NCBI GenBank assembly: GCA_027575765.1 | Contig: JANBPT010000231.1 | Coordinates: 1 to 52,298 of the forward strand | Direction: 5' to 3' | Length of the DNA: 52,298 nt | Origin: Tieghemiomyces parasiticus | Taxonomy: Eukaryota; Kickxellomycota; Dimargaritomycetes; Dimargaritales; Dimargaritaceae | Shown here: piece after piece, positions 32,062 through 44,345 of the stretch | Position numbering within the stretch: position 1 is the stretch's first letter | How the letters are laid out: each line of letters starts with the position of its first letter | Notes under the pieces: generated by a model | Told to the model about the DNA's origin: nothing | The model's input: only the letters and a program-made list of their open reading frames with translations | The model's database searches: none | Position numbers and translations under genes: made by a program

Positions 32062-33629
32062 CTACTGCCGTGATGACTGGGAAATACGCTGACGCTCGCC
32101 TTGTAACTGTAAGATGGCGAAAAATAGTTGATTCCGATGTCGTAAGGAAGCGGGGCATAGTGGGGCAGTAGTACATGGGCGAAATATTAGAATCGGATGA
32201 ATTGAACTTGACCCCCAAGAGGAGCTGGATTTCTCGTAAAGAAGTCTGCCACTTGTCGCCCCTTCGATGGGAGGGGGGAGAGCGAGAGGCACAGGAAAAC
32301 CCTGGTAGAGGGTGTACACTATTGCTCCTGCACCTACCAGGCCTACTTACCACTTTCTTGACCCGTTCTAACAGCGACGCAGCCGAAGGGTTTGCGACGC
32401 AGTTCTCAGGCTGGTAGGGTGGGTTGATGAGAACTTCGTCCAATACGACGATGCTGTCCTTGGCCCAGCGGCAGGGGAGACTGGGGTGATAGGGGAGGTG
32501 ACAGGCATATCCAAGCGGTTAATCAGCATGTACCCAGCGGTCGATCATCTAGTCGAGATGGCCATGAAGGATTGGGCAAATCCGATCCGAGTAGGTTGCT
32601 AGGACGGCTTATAACGCCCCCCGAGGGATCATTCTAACCGACTTACGTCTTGCTCAGGGCGTCAAATACACACTGGGCTTCCCGGGTGACTCCCACACCG
32701 ATCTTGAGCACGCTGGCCTCAGCCTCTCGCAGGTTCTGGTCGTAACGCTGCCGGACTTTCTCGAGATTGACTGAGCGTGGGGTGGCACTTTCCAGGAGTT
32801 CCCGAGAGGTAGGACAGGGCGGAGCCCGTACAGCGAGAGACTTGATATGCTTGACTTTGATCAAGTCGATGCGCTTGCCTTGCGAGTTCTTGATTTGGCT
32901 GCGCTGGCTATTGGGCGCCGGGTATGCCATGCCGATAGCGGCTGTGGAAGTGGCACCACTGGCTGGGCGAGGCGAGGTCCCTGCCTCGGATGACAACCTA
33001 CTGCGTTCTTCCGGGCCCAGTTCGGAAATCAGCACTAGGCACTGTAAACGGGGGTCATAGACGTAGACGATGCCGCGGTGAGCCTGCTCGTCGGTGGTAG
33101 TTACGACCACCTCGTGGCCCACCATCTGTTGATAGGGCGAAACGGGCTTAGGGGAGGTGGCCACGGAGGGCTTCGCACTAGAAGTTGGAGCACCAGGTAC
33201 CGCCGCCTCCGCCGGGATGGTAGACTGGGTCGGTGCCTTGGTCGTGCCCGGGGCCGCTATCGCCGAGTACGATATGACAGGGGTGCTAGCCTTAGTCGCT
33301 GGGCGGGATGCCGGACCGGAGGGTACGGCGCTAGTGGACACCGAAGGGGTTGTGGTCACCCGGGCCCCCGTCGAGGACGGGACCTGAGGGGCAGTAGCAA
33401 CAGCGACGGGGGCAGTACCAGGCGGCTTGCCAGCGGTCGAGGTCAGAGTGGATTTGAAGGACGGCTTGTGAGGTGCAGGAGCGTCTTTCGGGGCTGGAAC
33501 CACGGCAGGAGTGACCGGGGACGCCCCGGGGGCCGCCGATCGCAACGGGCGAGCCTGCGCTGCTGCGATGGCGGGCAGCTTAGCAGCAGGTGCCTTGAGG
33601 CTCTGAGTAGCGGCCGCACGGTAGTCCAT
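32062..33629 (-). CDS. lsm12: Lsm12 homologue: LSm domain plus anticodon-binding-like (AD) domain, three exons
   Basis: Minus-strand exons 33629-32647, 32480-32351 and 32106-32062 (introns 166 and 244 nt, both GTAAGT...CAG); 1158 nt, 385 aa. A single-exon reading would stop right after SKT and lose the last third of the AD domain; splicing restores SKTLPCRWAKDSIVVLDEV and INPPYQPENC, then ERVKKVLQGERQRI at the end. Residues 1-165 are an Ala/Pro/Thr/Ser-rich disordered extension. The LSm-like fold spans about 166-265 (VGHEVVVTTTDEQAHRGIVYVYDPRLQCLVL; KRIDLIKVKHIKSL). The AD domain runs from about 287 (VNLEKVRQRYDQNLREAEASVLKIGVGVT) to about 380. Lsm12 binds RNA and the Pbp1/ataxin-2 complex in yeast, linked to translation and stress granules (family knowledge). 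The long N-terminal extension is unusual, since yeast Lsm12 starts close to its LSm domain. Confidence 0.92.
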
Positions 33630-35275
33630 CGCTACGCAAAGAAGCCGAGAGGTAAAACGCTTAAAGGGCAGACAAAGGTACGAGACCGGCGAGACAGGAA
33701 GAGGTAGTTGGGAGGAGAGAGATGGCGCCGTGGGTCAACAGTTCTAGCGCGATGCGGCAGGACACACGCGGGGAGGCCACGGCGGACGAAGGAACCAATC
33801 GGAACCAGGGATGGTAACGTTGGAGTGGACACGGTGAGGAGACACAAGAAAGGGCGGTCGGTCCAGGTGACGGTGTCAAAGCCGCAGATGGGGTAGGGCA
33901 GAAGGCGATGGGATGACCAGTATTCGCGATGAGACGGAGGTGGAAGAGACCCCGGTCTGGAAATCCGCAATTGGACCAAGAGAAGTGTCCAGCGCGGGGC
34001 CAGTGTGAGGCTGCGGGGATGGGCTACAGGGGAAGGTGGACGGCGGGCGCAGGGCAGAGAGCAGCAGCAATGCCAGGCTGGCTGGGACGCATACACGTGG
34101 GGCTGACAACTGCACAATGCCACCTTGGTTTCCTAGCGTGAGTCGGGGCCCAAAGCCCTCCACTTCCGCACCAGAGAAAAAAACGCATCGTTTAGAAGCC
34201 AGCCCCGGGCCAGTCAGTTGGGTCACAGTAGACCTTAGTCGCGCCACCACACCCCACTGATAAACGGAGGAAGACGCGTGCGACTTTGGTCTATGGCAAC
34301 GCCACAAATACAAGCCTCAAGTCGCACCATGTCCATCTCTTTACTATAAAGGCTTTAAGCTTCCAGACTATGACCCCACCAACGTCTCCGGGTATTGAAG
34401 GGCAAACCTGTACACACAGCCCGATTTTACTAGCACTTATGCTCATGCCGGGGCCGTCACCAACACCGTTCTCCTTGGGCTCGAGCCACGCCCGTAACCA
34501 CCCCTCCCAATACAACTACCGCCTGAAATTGTTATCAACTCGCCACTGTATGCTGACAAGGAGGGCTACGCTGTCCTATTAGGCTACTCTGAATACCTAT
34601 CGCACATGGTAAGGTGCAAATCCACCTGACGTTGCGGTCGGTTAGCTTTTGTAACGTTATCAGTTCTGAGTCTGGCCCGGACAATCGGTAGGTTTGCATA
34701 ACGACAGGGCTAAACGCCCTAATGAAGTACCAGACGCCCACGACGACACAGTACCCTTGGTCCGCTGACAACCAGCCTCATGTACAGGGTACCTCAATGA
34801 CAATCCCTTGTCTGAAATGTCCAACCTGGCTGGTGGAGGCCGATGCGGTTAGGGTTCAGACGCGGAGTCTAACCCCGCCCCAGGGACCTGACCATGCGGT
34901 AACAGTGGACAAAGCGCATTGGGGGGGGGGGCTCGCTTCGCCGCCGCAGCCAGGCCAGGGTATCAGGTAGCGGTACTGCCTAAGCACAGGCTGTAGGCCT
35001 TAGGAGCTCCGCCGCAGTCCAGCCTAACGGGACCTAGAGACTCCGACCTTGCCCGTAACAGCAAAACATGGGATCCGTAAACTAAACAGAGAATAGCGGT
35101 TGTGCGGTGCGTCTAGTTGGCCCCATTACATACCTTTCCCAGCTTCTGCACTCACATTTACCTTCACCCATCCTTCTAGTCAACCGCTCCTCGCTCTGGG
35201 AAGGTCATTAGCATTTACCCTCCCCCCTTCCAATCTCCTCTATTTTTCTTTTCCACAGTCGTGCGCCGATCCACC
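33630..35275. other. divergent promoter region of Lsm12 (-) and Rfc1 (+)
   Basis: 33630-34150 is purine-rich on the plus strand (pyrimidine-rich on the Lsm12 sense strand). 35100-35270 is C/T-rich on the plus strand leading into Rfc1. Composition thus flips according to the gene served. A G11 run lies at 34921-34931. No gene recognised. Confidence 0.5.
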
Positions 35276-38250
35276 ATGGCGGGCCCCCGCAAGACGGTCC
35301 CAGCCGCCAGCAAGCGGAAGCGCCTAGGTAGCGACGCCAGTGATGACAATGCGGCAGATAAGAAGCGTAAACCCGCCGCATCGAAGGGGGCGGCCACCAA
35401 GTCTGGCCTGAGCGAGGCCAAAGCCAAAATCATTGGTCGGTTTGGCCACCTGGTAGATAAGGTACCAGAGAAGAAGAGCATCGGGTAAGAAAGTCGGTGG
35501 TAGGGTCCGTGACGAAGGAAGTATGTCGGCAGGTGCGCCAGTGCCTTGAACCGCAATGCACCAGTATCGAATCGAGAGACCCGAATTCTTCCTGCGCGAT
35601 ATCTATCACTAATCTGGGCAACCCGTCTCCTTATTTGCTAAATATCCAAATCACCTCCTTATGCCCATCCGCAGGGAATGGATGCGACGCGCTCCGACCG
35701 GCCCCTCCGCTCCGGGGAGCAAACAGATCCCTGAGGGCACCGAAAACTGCCTGGAGGGGCTCACCTTCGTCGTTACCGGCGAGCCGCCGTCACTAAGCCG
35801 CCCTGAGGTTGAAGACCTCATTCGCCGCTGTGGAGGGTAAGAACTGATCCGCCAATTTTGACTAAAGGTGCATACCCTCGGGCGACTTGGTCGCCAAACA
35901 GGGCCAAATATACCGCCATCGGCGCACTCTAGCGTTGACCAGCCCATCTAACAGCCCCCGTATCGCTCTATCCTCCGCCGCCCTTCCCGACGCCGTCCTC
36001 CACTACAAGACGAATCACCTCTGCCGTCAGTTCTAAGACCACCTTCCTAGTAATGGGTGAGGAGGCTGGGGCCACTAAGCCCGCCAAGGCCAAAAGTATG
36101 GGCGTCAAGGTCCTGGACGATGATGGCCTGTTTGGCCTCATTTCAGCCCTGTCTTCCGAAACTGGACCGGCCCCACCGGGAGCCGAGACGAAATCGAAAG
36201 CAATGGAGATTGACGAAACCCCGTCCCCCGCGGACCTGCCCCCTACCGCGGTGAAATCCGATTCCGTGAGAACTAGTCCACCTGCCCCGGCCGCTCGGCC
36301 CAGCGGGGGCAATGGCACCGAGCTGTGGACCGATAAGTACCGGCCCAAGTCGCTCAAGGAACTGTGCGGCAATAAGGGCAAGGTGGAGACCATCGTCGAG
36401 TACCTGCGGAAGTTCAAGGCTGGGGCGACGTCCAAGCTCCGGGGGGAACAGGCCGCGTACAAAGCGGTACTGGTGTCAGGTCCCCCGGGGATCGGTAAGA
36501 CCACGGCCGTCCACCTTGCCTGCGCCCAGGAGGGCTTCACTGTGATCGAGATGAACGCCAGCGACACCCGCAGTAAGAAGGCCCTGAACAGCCTGGTGGG
36601 TGACTTGACAGGCAACTACACGGTGGACGACTTCTTCTCTGGCCCTCGTAATAAGGTCATGACGGCCAATACGGCGTTGGTGATGGATGAAGTAGACGGC
36701 ATGTCCGGGGGTGACCGCGGCGGCACGGCGCAGCTTATCCAGCTCATCAAGAAGGCCAAAATCCCCGTATTGTGTATCTGTAACGACCGGCGCGCCACCA
36801 ACGTCAAGTCCCTCCTCAACCACTGCTTGGACATCCCATTCCACCGGCCCGACGTGGGTAGCATCCGCTCGCGCATGATGAGCATCGCCTTCAAGGAGAA
36901 GCTCAAGCTGAACCCCAATGCTGTGGACCAGCTCGTGCAGTCCACGCACAACGACCTACGACAGATCCTCAACTTGTTATCCACCTACCGCCTGTCTCAG
37001 GATGCCATGAGTTACGATCAGGGTAAGGCATATGCCCGGGCCGCCCAAAAGCAGGTGGCGCGCAGCCCCTTCGACATCACCGCAGAGTACTTGACTTCGC
37101 AGGGTTACAACCACACCAGTTTCGCCGAGCACATCAACGCCTATTTTTATGACTACTCGCTGATCCCGCTGTTCATCCAGGAGAACTACCCCCGGTGCCA
37201 GTCCGAATGGGCCCACCGCAAGGCTGCCGAGCACGGTCTCACGCAGCTCATGTCTCTCGAGGCGCTGAGCCACGCGGCCGATGCCATCAGCGAAGGCGAC
37301 CTTGTGGAACGCAAGATTGGGTCAGGCCAGCAGTGGAGCCTCATGCCCGTGCACGCCGCCTTCTCATGTGTACGCCCGGCTTACTACATGCACGGCAGCA
37401 TGGCCGGGAGTATGACGCAGTTCCCCGGTTGGTTGGGCAAGAACTCCACAGCCACCAAGGCCAACCGCCTTCTCCGCGAGTTCCAGACCCGGATGCGGCT
37501 ACGCATCACCGGCGACCGTACTGAGGTCCGCCTCAACTACCTGCCCGCCCTCATCCAGGCCCTGTCCCGGCCCCTCATCGAGGAAGGGGCCGGCGGGATC
37601 GAGGCGGTCATCAAGGTGCTGGATGAGTACCATCTCAGCAAGGACGACTGGGGCGAAATAATGACCATGCAGGTCGGGGGCAAGACCTCCGGCAGCGCGT
37701 TTCAGAACCCCATGGATCGAATTCCGTCCAACGTCAAGTCGGCCTTTACGCGCAAGTAAGTTTTGAATGTTAGGTGGGCAAGGGTTATGGCCACCGTAGT
37801 TAGTTTTATTGATAGGACTAGGTTAGAACCTCTCGTCCCCCACCCCCCTCACGGGCTTGTACACACTGGTGAAGGCCAGCACGTGGTTTATCATTAACCC
37901 CGCCCCCTCCCCTTTACTTCACTCAACCCCTTCCCTTTTCATCTATGTGATCCAGGTATAACGCCATGAGCCACCCGACCACAATTCCCGTCGTTTCCGG
38001 TGGACGGGCTACCGTCGCCCCTCCCGCAGCCATTCCTGACCTGGAAGGGGCGGAGACTCCCGAGGACGAAACGGCCGACAGCGACTCAGAGCAGGGCAGT
38101 GCGGACGACCCAACCGCGGACGCCCTCATCAAGGTGAAGGGTGCCTCAAAGGCCAAGAAGCCGGCCGCCGGTCGTGGTAAACCCGCCGGGGCCGCCGCGT
38201 CATCTGCATCCGGGCGGGGCCGCGGCCGCGGTCGGCGTGGTAAGGCTTAA
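35276..38250 (+). CDS. RFC1: replication factor C subunit 1 (clamp-loader large subunit), four exons
   Basis: Exons 35276-35484, 35675-35836, 36010-37755, 37956-38250; introns 190, 173 and 200 nt, GTAAGA or GTAAGT donors; 2412 nt, 803 aa. Rfc1 forms the pentameric ATPase that loads PCNA onto primer-template junctions in the nucleus. Exon 1 is Lys/Ala-rich (KRKR, KKRK nuclear signals). The BRCT domain, about 94-175 (LEGLTFVVTGEPPSLSRPEVEDLIRRCGG, then RITSAVSSKTTFLVMG), is completed only by joining exons 2 and 3. Then DKYRPKSL at 232-239, Walker A GPPGIGKT at 281-288 and Walker B VMDEVD at 348-353, followed by the RFC1 C-terminal domain. The last intron splits FTRK-YN; reading through it would truncate the protein there. 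The tail has an acidic patch and ends in a GRGRGRGRRGK arginine-glycine cluster. Confidence 0.95.
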
Positions 38251-38457
38251 TTATGTACTCTCACGGTCTAGGTCAGACCAGTCCTGTCCATACTAGTACT
38301 GGTCTATGGATACATTGAACCTTAATGATACGAAATTCGGACGTTATCGTTTTCTCCCCTTATGTTACGTTAATATTGTAACGGGGTGTGCGGTCCAGAA
38401 GCAAGTCAACTGGTGAGAAGGTCAAGGGGGAAAGTGATGGCTACCGCACACTTTACG

Positions 38458-38463
38458 AATAAA
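38458..38463 (+). terminator. candidate polyadenylation signal of Rfc1
   Basis: AATAAA about 210 nt downstream of the Rfc1 stop codon. Motif match only. Confidence 0.3.
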
Positions 38464-41400
38464 CACTTATGATCCGCAGGCGCACATACATAAAGCAGGC
38501 GAATGGCCTATAAGAAATCGTCGGGTGTGGTTGAGGAGCCTGGTTCCGGTTACTTTCTCATGGTGCAGAGGGCCCCGGATCCCAGTCGAGCTTGACTCCC
38601 AAGTCGAAAGATCACTATCTTACCAATTATGAAAATGCGGTCGTTTGTGATGGCACTCCGGTCGAGGGGGGAGGGGAGGACTCCATCAGGAAGGCAGTAA
38701 GCGAAGGAAAGCTGTGGCCTTAGAGGGGGAGGCCTCTCGATGGCCCCACCGGCTATAATATCGACGTCGGATAGGGGTGTGGCCACCGTATCCAGCTGTG
38801 GCACCAATATTTAGTTGGTGCGTCGACGCCCCCTATTACCGTGGTTACAAGCTCGCTATCGTCGGGTTTTATGTACGAGATTGGATACCCATTCAGCCAT
38901 GAGATAAGACCCTAGCTATACGACGACCAAGTCGCCTTCAGAACCCCGTCCAAGTATTGAGTAGTGCTGAGGCCCTTCTCTCGTACTCGGGGTCAAAATC
39001 GTGCAGATTGGGGGCCCACTACATCGCATCACGTCTCCTTATTACCACCCTCGTCTAACCCAGTCAATATTTAGATCGCACTGTAAGCCTGCGAGTAAGG
39101 AAGGTGAGGTAGAGGAGGGAGGGCATGTATTTACCACAGACCAACCAGGGCGATGGTGATCTCTTACCCTTGAACTAGCCAAGGTCATGTGGCCAGTAGC
39201 CGTCCAAATTCCCTTCCACCGGTCCGAGCAAAGTAAATCGAAGGCCAAACCATCGACCGAGTGATCCATCTCCCTGGCTTAATTTGGCTAGAATGATAAA
39301 AAACACATTCCACTTTGGCTTATTTGTTCGGCGATCGGTTTATAATTTATTTTTTTGGAATATGAAACACGCCGCACGGTATTTTATTTTTCCAACCATT
39401 GGTGCGTCTCTAAAAGAGAACCAAAAAAAATCAGGTAGTTTGGGACGAATGGAACCGTCACAAGACTTTTTTAGGGGCTTTGAAGGCTGAACTGGGTAAC
39501 CAGGGCCACAACTAACGACTAGGCAGGGGGGAAGGGAAAAAAAGGCTGGGTGTAAAATTCTGACCCATTGTGAGGCGGAACTCTTCCATAGCTAATTGGT
39601 GCCTATAATGAGACGGTTGTTAGTGCGACTGAAGCGCCCGACCACAAGGGGGGTCGACACATAGATGCAGTAGAGGTAGCCACTGCCCCGCTCCCCAGCC
39701 ACAGGTAGTCCACCTCAAGCCAATCTATTTCCCCAGAAGCCCGCATAGTTCTCTGGGAGCCATTTAGTATCTATGCCTACAAAAAAAACATTATACAGAG
39801 TAGTAAAGTCTTTCGGTACGATATGGGAATTGTGGCCTGCCAAGTTGCTGGTAGTTATGACTGGAAGTTGGCCTAGATGATCAATAAGAAATGGTGACTA
39901 CGGAACTAATAAAAATTGGGTAGAGTCGTCACCCGGCACCAGGATGTCGATCGTCTGACTTTATGTCATATAGATAATTTCTTGTCAAAGTAAAGAAACT
40001 GGGGCTTGTGGCGCCCGGGAAACGATTCTCTTCGCACCCTATTGGTGTACAAAATTACGATCTGGTCGCACAGGGCTACACGTACGAACCACCCCTGGAC
40101 CTGATCGTTGTATTTTCCGAATATTTGGTCTTTTGTATCTTCATCGTTGATTTGGTTTAGAGTCGTATAACCGACTGGGCAATGTATTCACTTTGTGAGG
40201 GGAATGGAAGCCTCGGCCCCTAGTAGAGCTACGTAGGATGAGCGGAAGCATAAGATCCTAACTCTAGGATAGCAACTACCGTGTAACTGAATGTGCCCAG
40301 CCTTTACTCATCAATTTGGGGGGGGGCTAGCACAGGCCAATCGACCAGTACTAGATCAAACCACTGTGTTAGCGGTACGAGGTAATGCAACGAGCCGCGA
40401 ACCCCAATCCCAACCACCCACCTGTCAACCTGATCATGTCTTGTATTTTTTTCCCTTGGACTTCCACTGCCGAACCAATGGTATGGAGCCGCACTACCCA
40501 GAAACTGTACTCCGCACCCACACACGTGGATATTCAGTCGTCCATATGATGTAGGGCTGCATCGTCAGCCCGGGTTTTCCCTTCGAATCACAGCCTGGCC
40601 ACCCTTCAACCGCCCCAACCAATTCTGGCACACCATCCATTCGGATAACCATTATTCCCCGTTACGATGACCACGAACCACCTACCCCAATGAAGCTGAG
40701 GAAATCAGTAGGAAATGACACCCAGACCCTTGCCGGATACTACTCTGTTGATACTGAACCCAGGTGGTTCAATTCGGCAACGATGCCCACGTTTTCGCCT
40801 CCCCTTGGTCATTTTAGACCATTGTGCCACTTTCCAGTCACCCCAATCGGTATCGTGGGCTTTGTGCGGCTTCGGAGCCACAGTGCAGATACACGCAGGT
40901 TGCATTTACACCTGTCGACATTTCGCACACACATACACACACAAATACTTACACCACTCCCTGCTCTACGATACAGACTTCCGCTGGATATCATAAGAGA
41001 GATGTTAAAGTGTAGCGTGCCACAGGGTCCAGCCGGCGCAAAGGATCTGCAGGCGGGCGAGAGGCGGATAAGAGGTGGGGGAGGGCGGCCTGGGAGCGCA
41101 GTCGATTGGTACGGGCGAATGGTTGATCAGGGAATCGGTCGGGATTCATCCAATGGCCGGAGATGTCACCACGGTCCCAGGTGGTAGCGATGTAGTCGGC
41201 CGGGCACAGGCTAGGGGGTTCCTGAGCTCCGCCACATCTCCCGCCTCTCCCCCCCCCCGGTCTTTGGGGCTGTCTTCTCTCTCTCCCTGCCGACCGGTCG
41301 CGCATGTGCTTGTGAATTGTAGACTAACCACTTCTCATCAACAGGTCAGCTAGGGGGGCCGTTCAGCAGGCCATCTCACGACTGGGCTGGCTACCCTTAC

Positions 41401-42273
41401 CTGGCAGTGTCGGTACCTTTTCTAATTCGTCTTCATCATGGTCGTCACTGGCGCCTTTCTTTCGAACCCTGACAGCCCACCACTCGTCGATCGAGCCGTA
41501 TGGATGGGTGACCGTGGGGACAGTGCCAGAGTCGACCAGCAAATCCTGCGGCGCCGTTCAAGTTGATTAGCGGCGAATCCGCCAACCCATCCATCTAGCC
41601 CTCCCCCCCTGCCGCCGTGATGGGACGGCTGGGCAAGTAAGAGTGGGCGGTATCTAGACCTTGCTGCACGCAGTTAAGACGGGCGACAGTGTATTATTGT
41701 GAAGGAGCGAAGGGCTATATTTCTGGTCCAGCAGATAGAAACCCCTCACGATTGGCTTGCGTTACACGGAAGACGGACCCAGTGGTCGGCCTTGATCCCA
41801 TCTCAAGCCTGGGACCTAGTCCTACCTCTCCGCACGTCTCTCTCTCTCTCTCTTCCTTTCCAGTCAATCAGCCACACCCATCGGCCAGCCGATGGGCTGG
41901 ACTTGCCGTACACTACGTACACAGGTGGACGTATGGGAGCGAGAAGGGGACAGGGGTAACTCGGTAGACACCGCCCGTAGCTATTTAAACCGCGCCAATT
42001 CGCCATCCCCGACAGGGAGGGGAGCTTAGAATTATTTCTACAACATTTACACTATTAACACAGCTACTTCTCTGCGAGTCCCTGCGGCGAGCTGTAGATT
42101 GTGACGCATTCGCCTACCATTCATCCTGCCCCAGGTATCCACGATCCGAGTGATTTGCCCAGCTGATTCTCTGCTACAGATACCATACTAGCACAAGCGG
42201 CTATTCTGGATTGAACAATTATATATATTTTTTTCGTAATCAAACTTTCAATCCATACCTTCCTTCCACTTGT

Positions 42274-42280
42274 TATATAA
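42274..42280 (+). promoter_or_regulatory. TATA-like element of the RGS gene
   Basis: TATATAA in an AT-rich pocket 200 bp before the ATG, followed by C/T-rich leader sequence. Motif match only. Confidence 0.4.
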
Positions 42281-42479
42281 TATTAAGCTTCTATCTCAGC
42301 TTGGCTTCCCCCCGTGCCTTTTCTCTGGTCGACTAATCGCTTTACACGTCCGCATTTTCTTGGCTGTCGAACTCTCCAGCCCGACCCGGGCATACCTCAC
42401 CAATTCGTCTCCTCTATACCGTCCTTTATAGCCCCCCTATTTCGCCGATACCACCCAGGTATTCCCCACTCAACCAACT

Positions 42480-44345
42480 ATGGGACCCAATTTGGAAGCG
42501 TTCGCGGCCAACCCGGACTTTGACGGGTTCGGCGTCCAGCGACTCATTGATCTGTACGAGGTTAAGGCAAAAATCCTGATACCAATCATTGCAATCCTGA
42601 CGTTTCTGTATCTCGGCTCGACGGTGCTCTTCGTCCTTCAAAGTCGGCGGTCCCGCGAGCTCCAGCGCCGGTCCGTGACGCTGACCATGGCCGGCTCGGC
42701 GACAGGATTCATCGTTTTTATCATCTTTCTACTCCGCTCCATTATCGACCTGCCGTGCACCACCCTCATGTGGCCCACCTACCTAGGCCTCCTCCCATGC
42801 AACCTGGTGGTCCTTTTAAAGGCCGTCCGCCTGTGGGTCATGAGCGTGTCCAACCGTGCCAAGGTCATCCGTCTCCAGAACCCCGAACAGCCCGAAACTT
42901 TCTGGGAACGCCACCGCAACATCTTTAAGTACGAGAAACTTGACCAGCGGCTCCTTCTATTCGTCGGTATTCTCAATATCCCCATGACCATTTTCATGAT
43001 CGTCGTGCTGGCCCGGTCCCCAGTGTATGGCATAGGCAACCACGACATCTTTTGTGATATTTCGTGGGAGATTGTGCCCATCACCGCCGCCCTGGCCCTC
43101 CTTATGTTTGTCATTTTTCCTGTTACCCTGTACAAGATCCGCAACATCCAGGACGCGTATCTAATCCGCCATGATATCATCGTGGCCATGGTGTCCAATA
43201 TCTTATTGATCTCGGCGTTCTACGTCATGGAGGCTGCTGTCCCGGCCACCATTGAGGTATACTTCAACAGTAACCTGTTCCTGGCCATGGATGCCATCAT
43301 CTTGCAAGTATCTGCGGTGGTTGTACCGCTCATCCAGTTCCGTCGTCGCCGTAACGAGTTTGAAGGCGACACTGTCGAAAGTAATCACGCAGGTCTTTCG
43401 GCCCATCAGACGTTTGTGCACATCGTCGAGGACCCCGAGTGGCTAAAGCGGCTGTGTAAGTTCTGCGAACTTAACTTTTGCTCGGAACTTACCCTGTTCC
43501 TCATTGAGTACCAGAAGCTCAAGCAGCACATCTGGACGTCCGAGTCGGTCGAGTTCCATATCAAGGAGAACCTCCTCAAGACCAGTCTGGACTTTGGTGA
43601 CCACCTCGACCCGGTCTCCACGTTCCCGCCGGAATATACCCAGCATGCTGTCGTGATCTCCGAGAACGGTGCCACGTCGGTCGCCGTGCCTTGGAAGTCC
43701 CAGTCCACCAAGTATCTCACGGAGGCCAAACCGGAGGAGGAGTGTGGCAACGACTTTGACCGCCCGGTCTCCTCGACCACATCGGGCTTCTTCTCCTCCT
43801 CCCCTATCTCCGCGGAGAGCGTGATGGTCGGACCGCCCCGTCTGATGGATCGTCTCCTCAAGAAGTCCGGATGGGGAAGCGCCCGCACCTCGGCCGACGA
43901 TTCCTTACGCCAGACCGTCAACGCCGCCGCGGCCGCCATTGCGGCTGGTTCCATCACCACCCCGCCCATCTTCCCCACCACCACCACGGCCAGTGGCGGC
44001 GACGGTACGATCTATCGTACCGACCCCTCGATGGCCACCCCGCGCGACTTCAGCATCACCAACTCGATTCTCACCGAGCTCAACCAGCACCGTGACCGGC
44101 CCGTCCAGAGCACCCTCCGCCACCATTACTACCTGTTTTACCAACGCTTCATCGCCTTCGACGCCATGTGGGAGGTTAACCTCAGCGGACGCACTCGTCG
44201 CGCCATCAACGACCTCATGGAGCGCAACGCCCCCACCCTGGCCATGTTCGACACTGCTAAGGACGAGGTCTGTCAGCTCATTATTCAGGATATCCTACCC
44301 AAGTTCCTAACGGCCCACTTCCACAAGGTGTGCGATTTTCAATAA
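42480..44345 (+). CDS. seven-transmembrane protein with C-terminal RGS domain (7TM-RGS), RGS split by an insert
   Basis: Intronless, 621 aa; ATG at 42480 with A at -3. Seven hydrophobic segments at roughly 31-53, 69-91, 96-118, 158-178, 194-219, 232-254 and 264-286 are followed by a basic RRRR border. The RGS domain begins at about 310 (FVHIVEDPEWLKRLCKFCELNFCSELTLFLIEYQKLK) but breaks off near 350. Its second half, YYLFYQRFIAFDAMWEVNLSGRTRRAI plus the final helices, sits at 550-616, so an insert of about 195 residues, largely Ser/Thr/Pro/Ala-rich, interrupts the helical bundle. RGS domains speed GTP hydrolysis on G-alpha subunits; a 7TM-RGS fusion (as in plant RGS1 and several fungal proteins) suggests a membrane sensor that turns G-protein signalling down. 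The ligand is unknown. Both halves are intact and in frame, so it is likely functional. Confidence 0.9.
   Translation: MGPNLEAFAANPDFDGFGVQRLIDLYEVKAKILIPIIAILTFLYLGSTVLFVLQSRRSRELQRRSVTLTMAGSATGFIVFIIFLLRSIIDLPCTTLMWPTYLGLLPCNLVVLLKAVRLWVMSVSNRAKVIRLQNPEQPETFWERHRNIFKYEKLDQRLLLFVGILNIPMTIFMIVVLARSPVYGIGNHDIFCDISWEIVPITAALALLMFVIFPVTLYKIRNIQDAYLIRHDIIVAMVSNILLISAFYVMEAAVPATIEVYFNSNLFLAMDAIILQVSAVVVPLIQFRRRRNEFEGDTVESNHAGLSAHQTFVHIVEDPEWLKRLCKFCELNFCSELTLFLIEYQKLKQHIWTSESVEFHIKENLLKTSLDFGDHLDPVSTFPPEYTQHAVVISENGATSVAVPWKSQSTKYLTEAKPEEECGNDFDRPVSSTTSGFFSSSPISAESVMVGPPRLMDRLLKKSGWGSARTSADDSLRQTVNAAAAAIAAGSITTPPIFPTTTTASGGDGTIYRTDPSMATPRDFSITNSILTELNQHRDRPVQSTLRHHYYLFYQRFIAFDAMWEVNLSGRTRRAINDLMERNAPTLAMFDTAKDEVCQLIIQDILPKFLTAHFHKVCDFQ

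Larger units (their letters stand above)
38251..42479. other. 4.2-kb intergenic region between Rfc1 and the RGS gene
   Basis: No recognised gene. 38.3-40.3 kb is AT-rich. An ATG frame at 40690-41187 (165 aa) has no clear domain; its piece LPLDIIREML vaguely recalls the first line of an F-box, and a CAG acceptor precedes it at about 40975. A 42-codon frame at 41438-41566 has a good ATG context. Either may be chance or part of an unresolved gene. CT and AT tracts occur at 41838-41853 and 42220-42235. Confidence 0.4.

Noticed and set aside
40690..41187. 165-codon ATG ORF with an F-box-like LPLDIIREML segment
   Set aside because: Only ten residues match, the rest is low-complexity and crosses several stop-poor C-rich stretches; not enough to call a gene.
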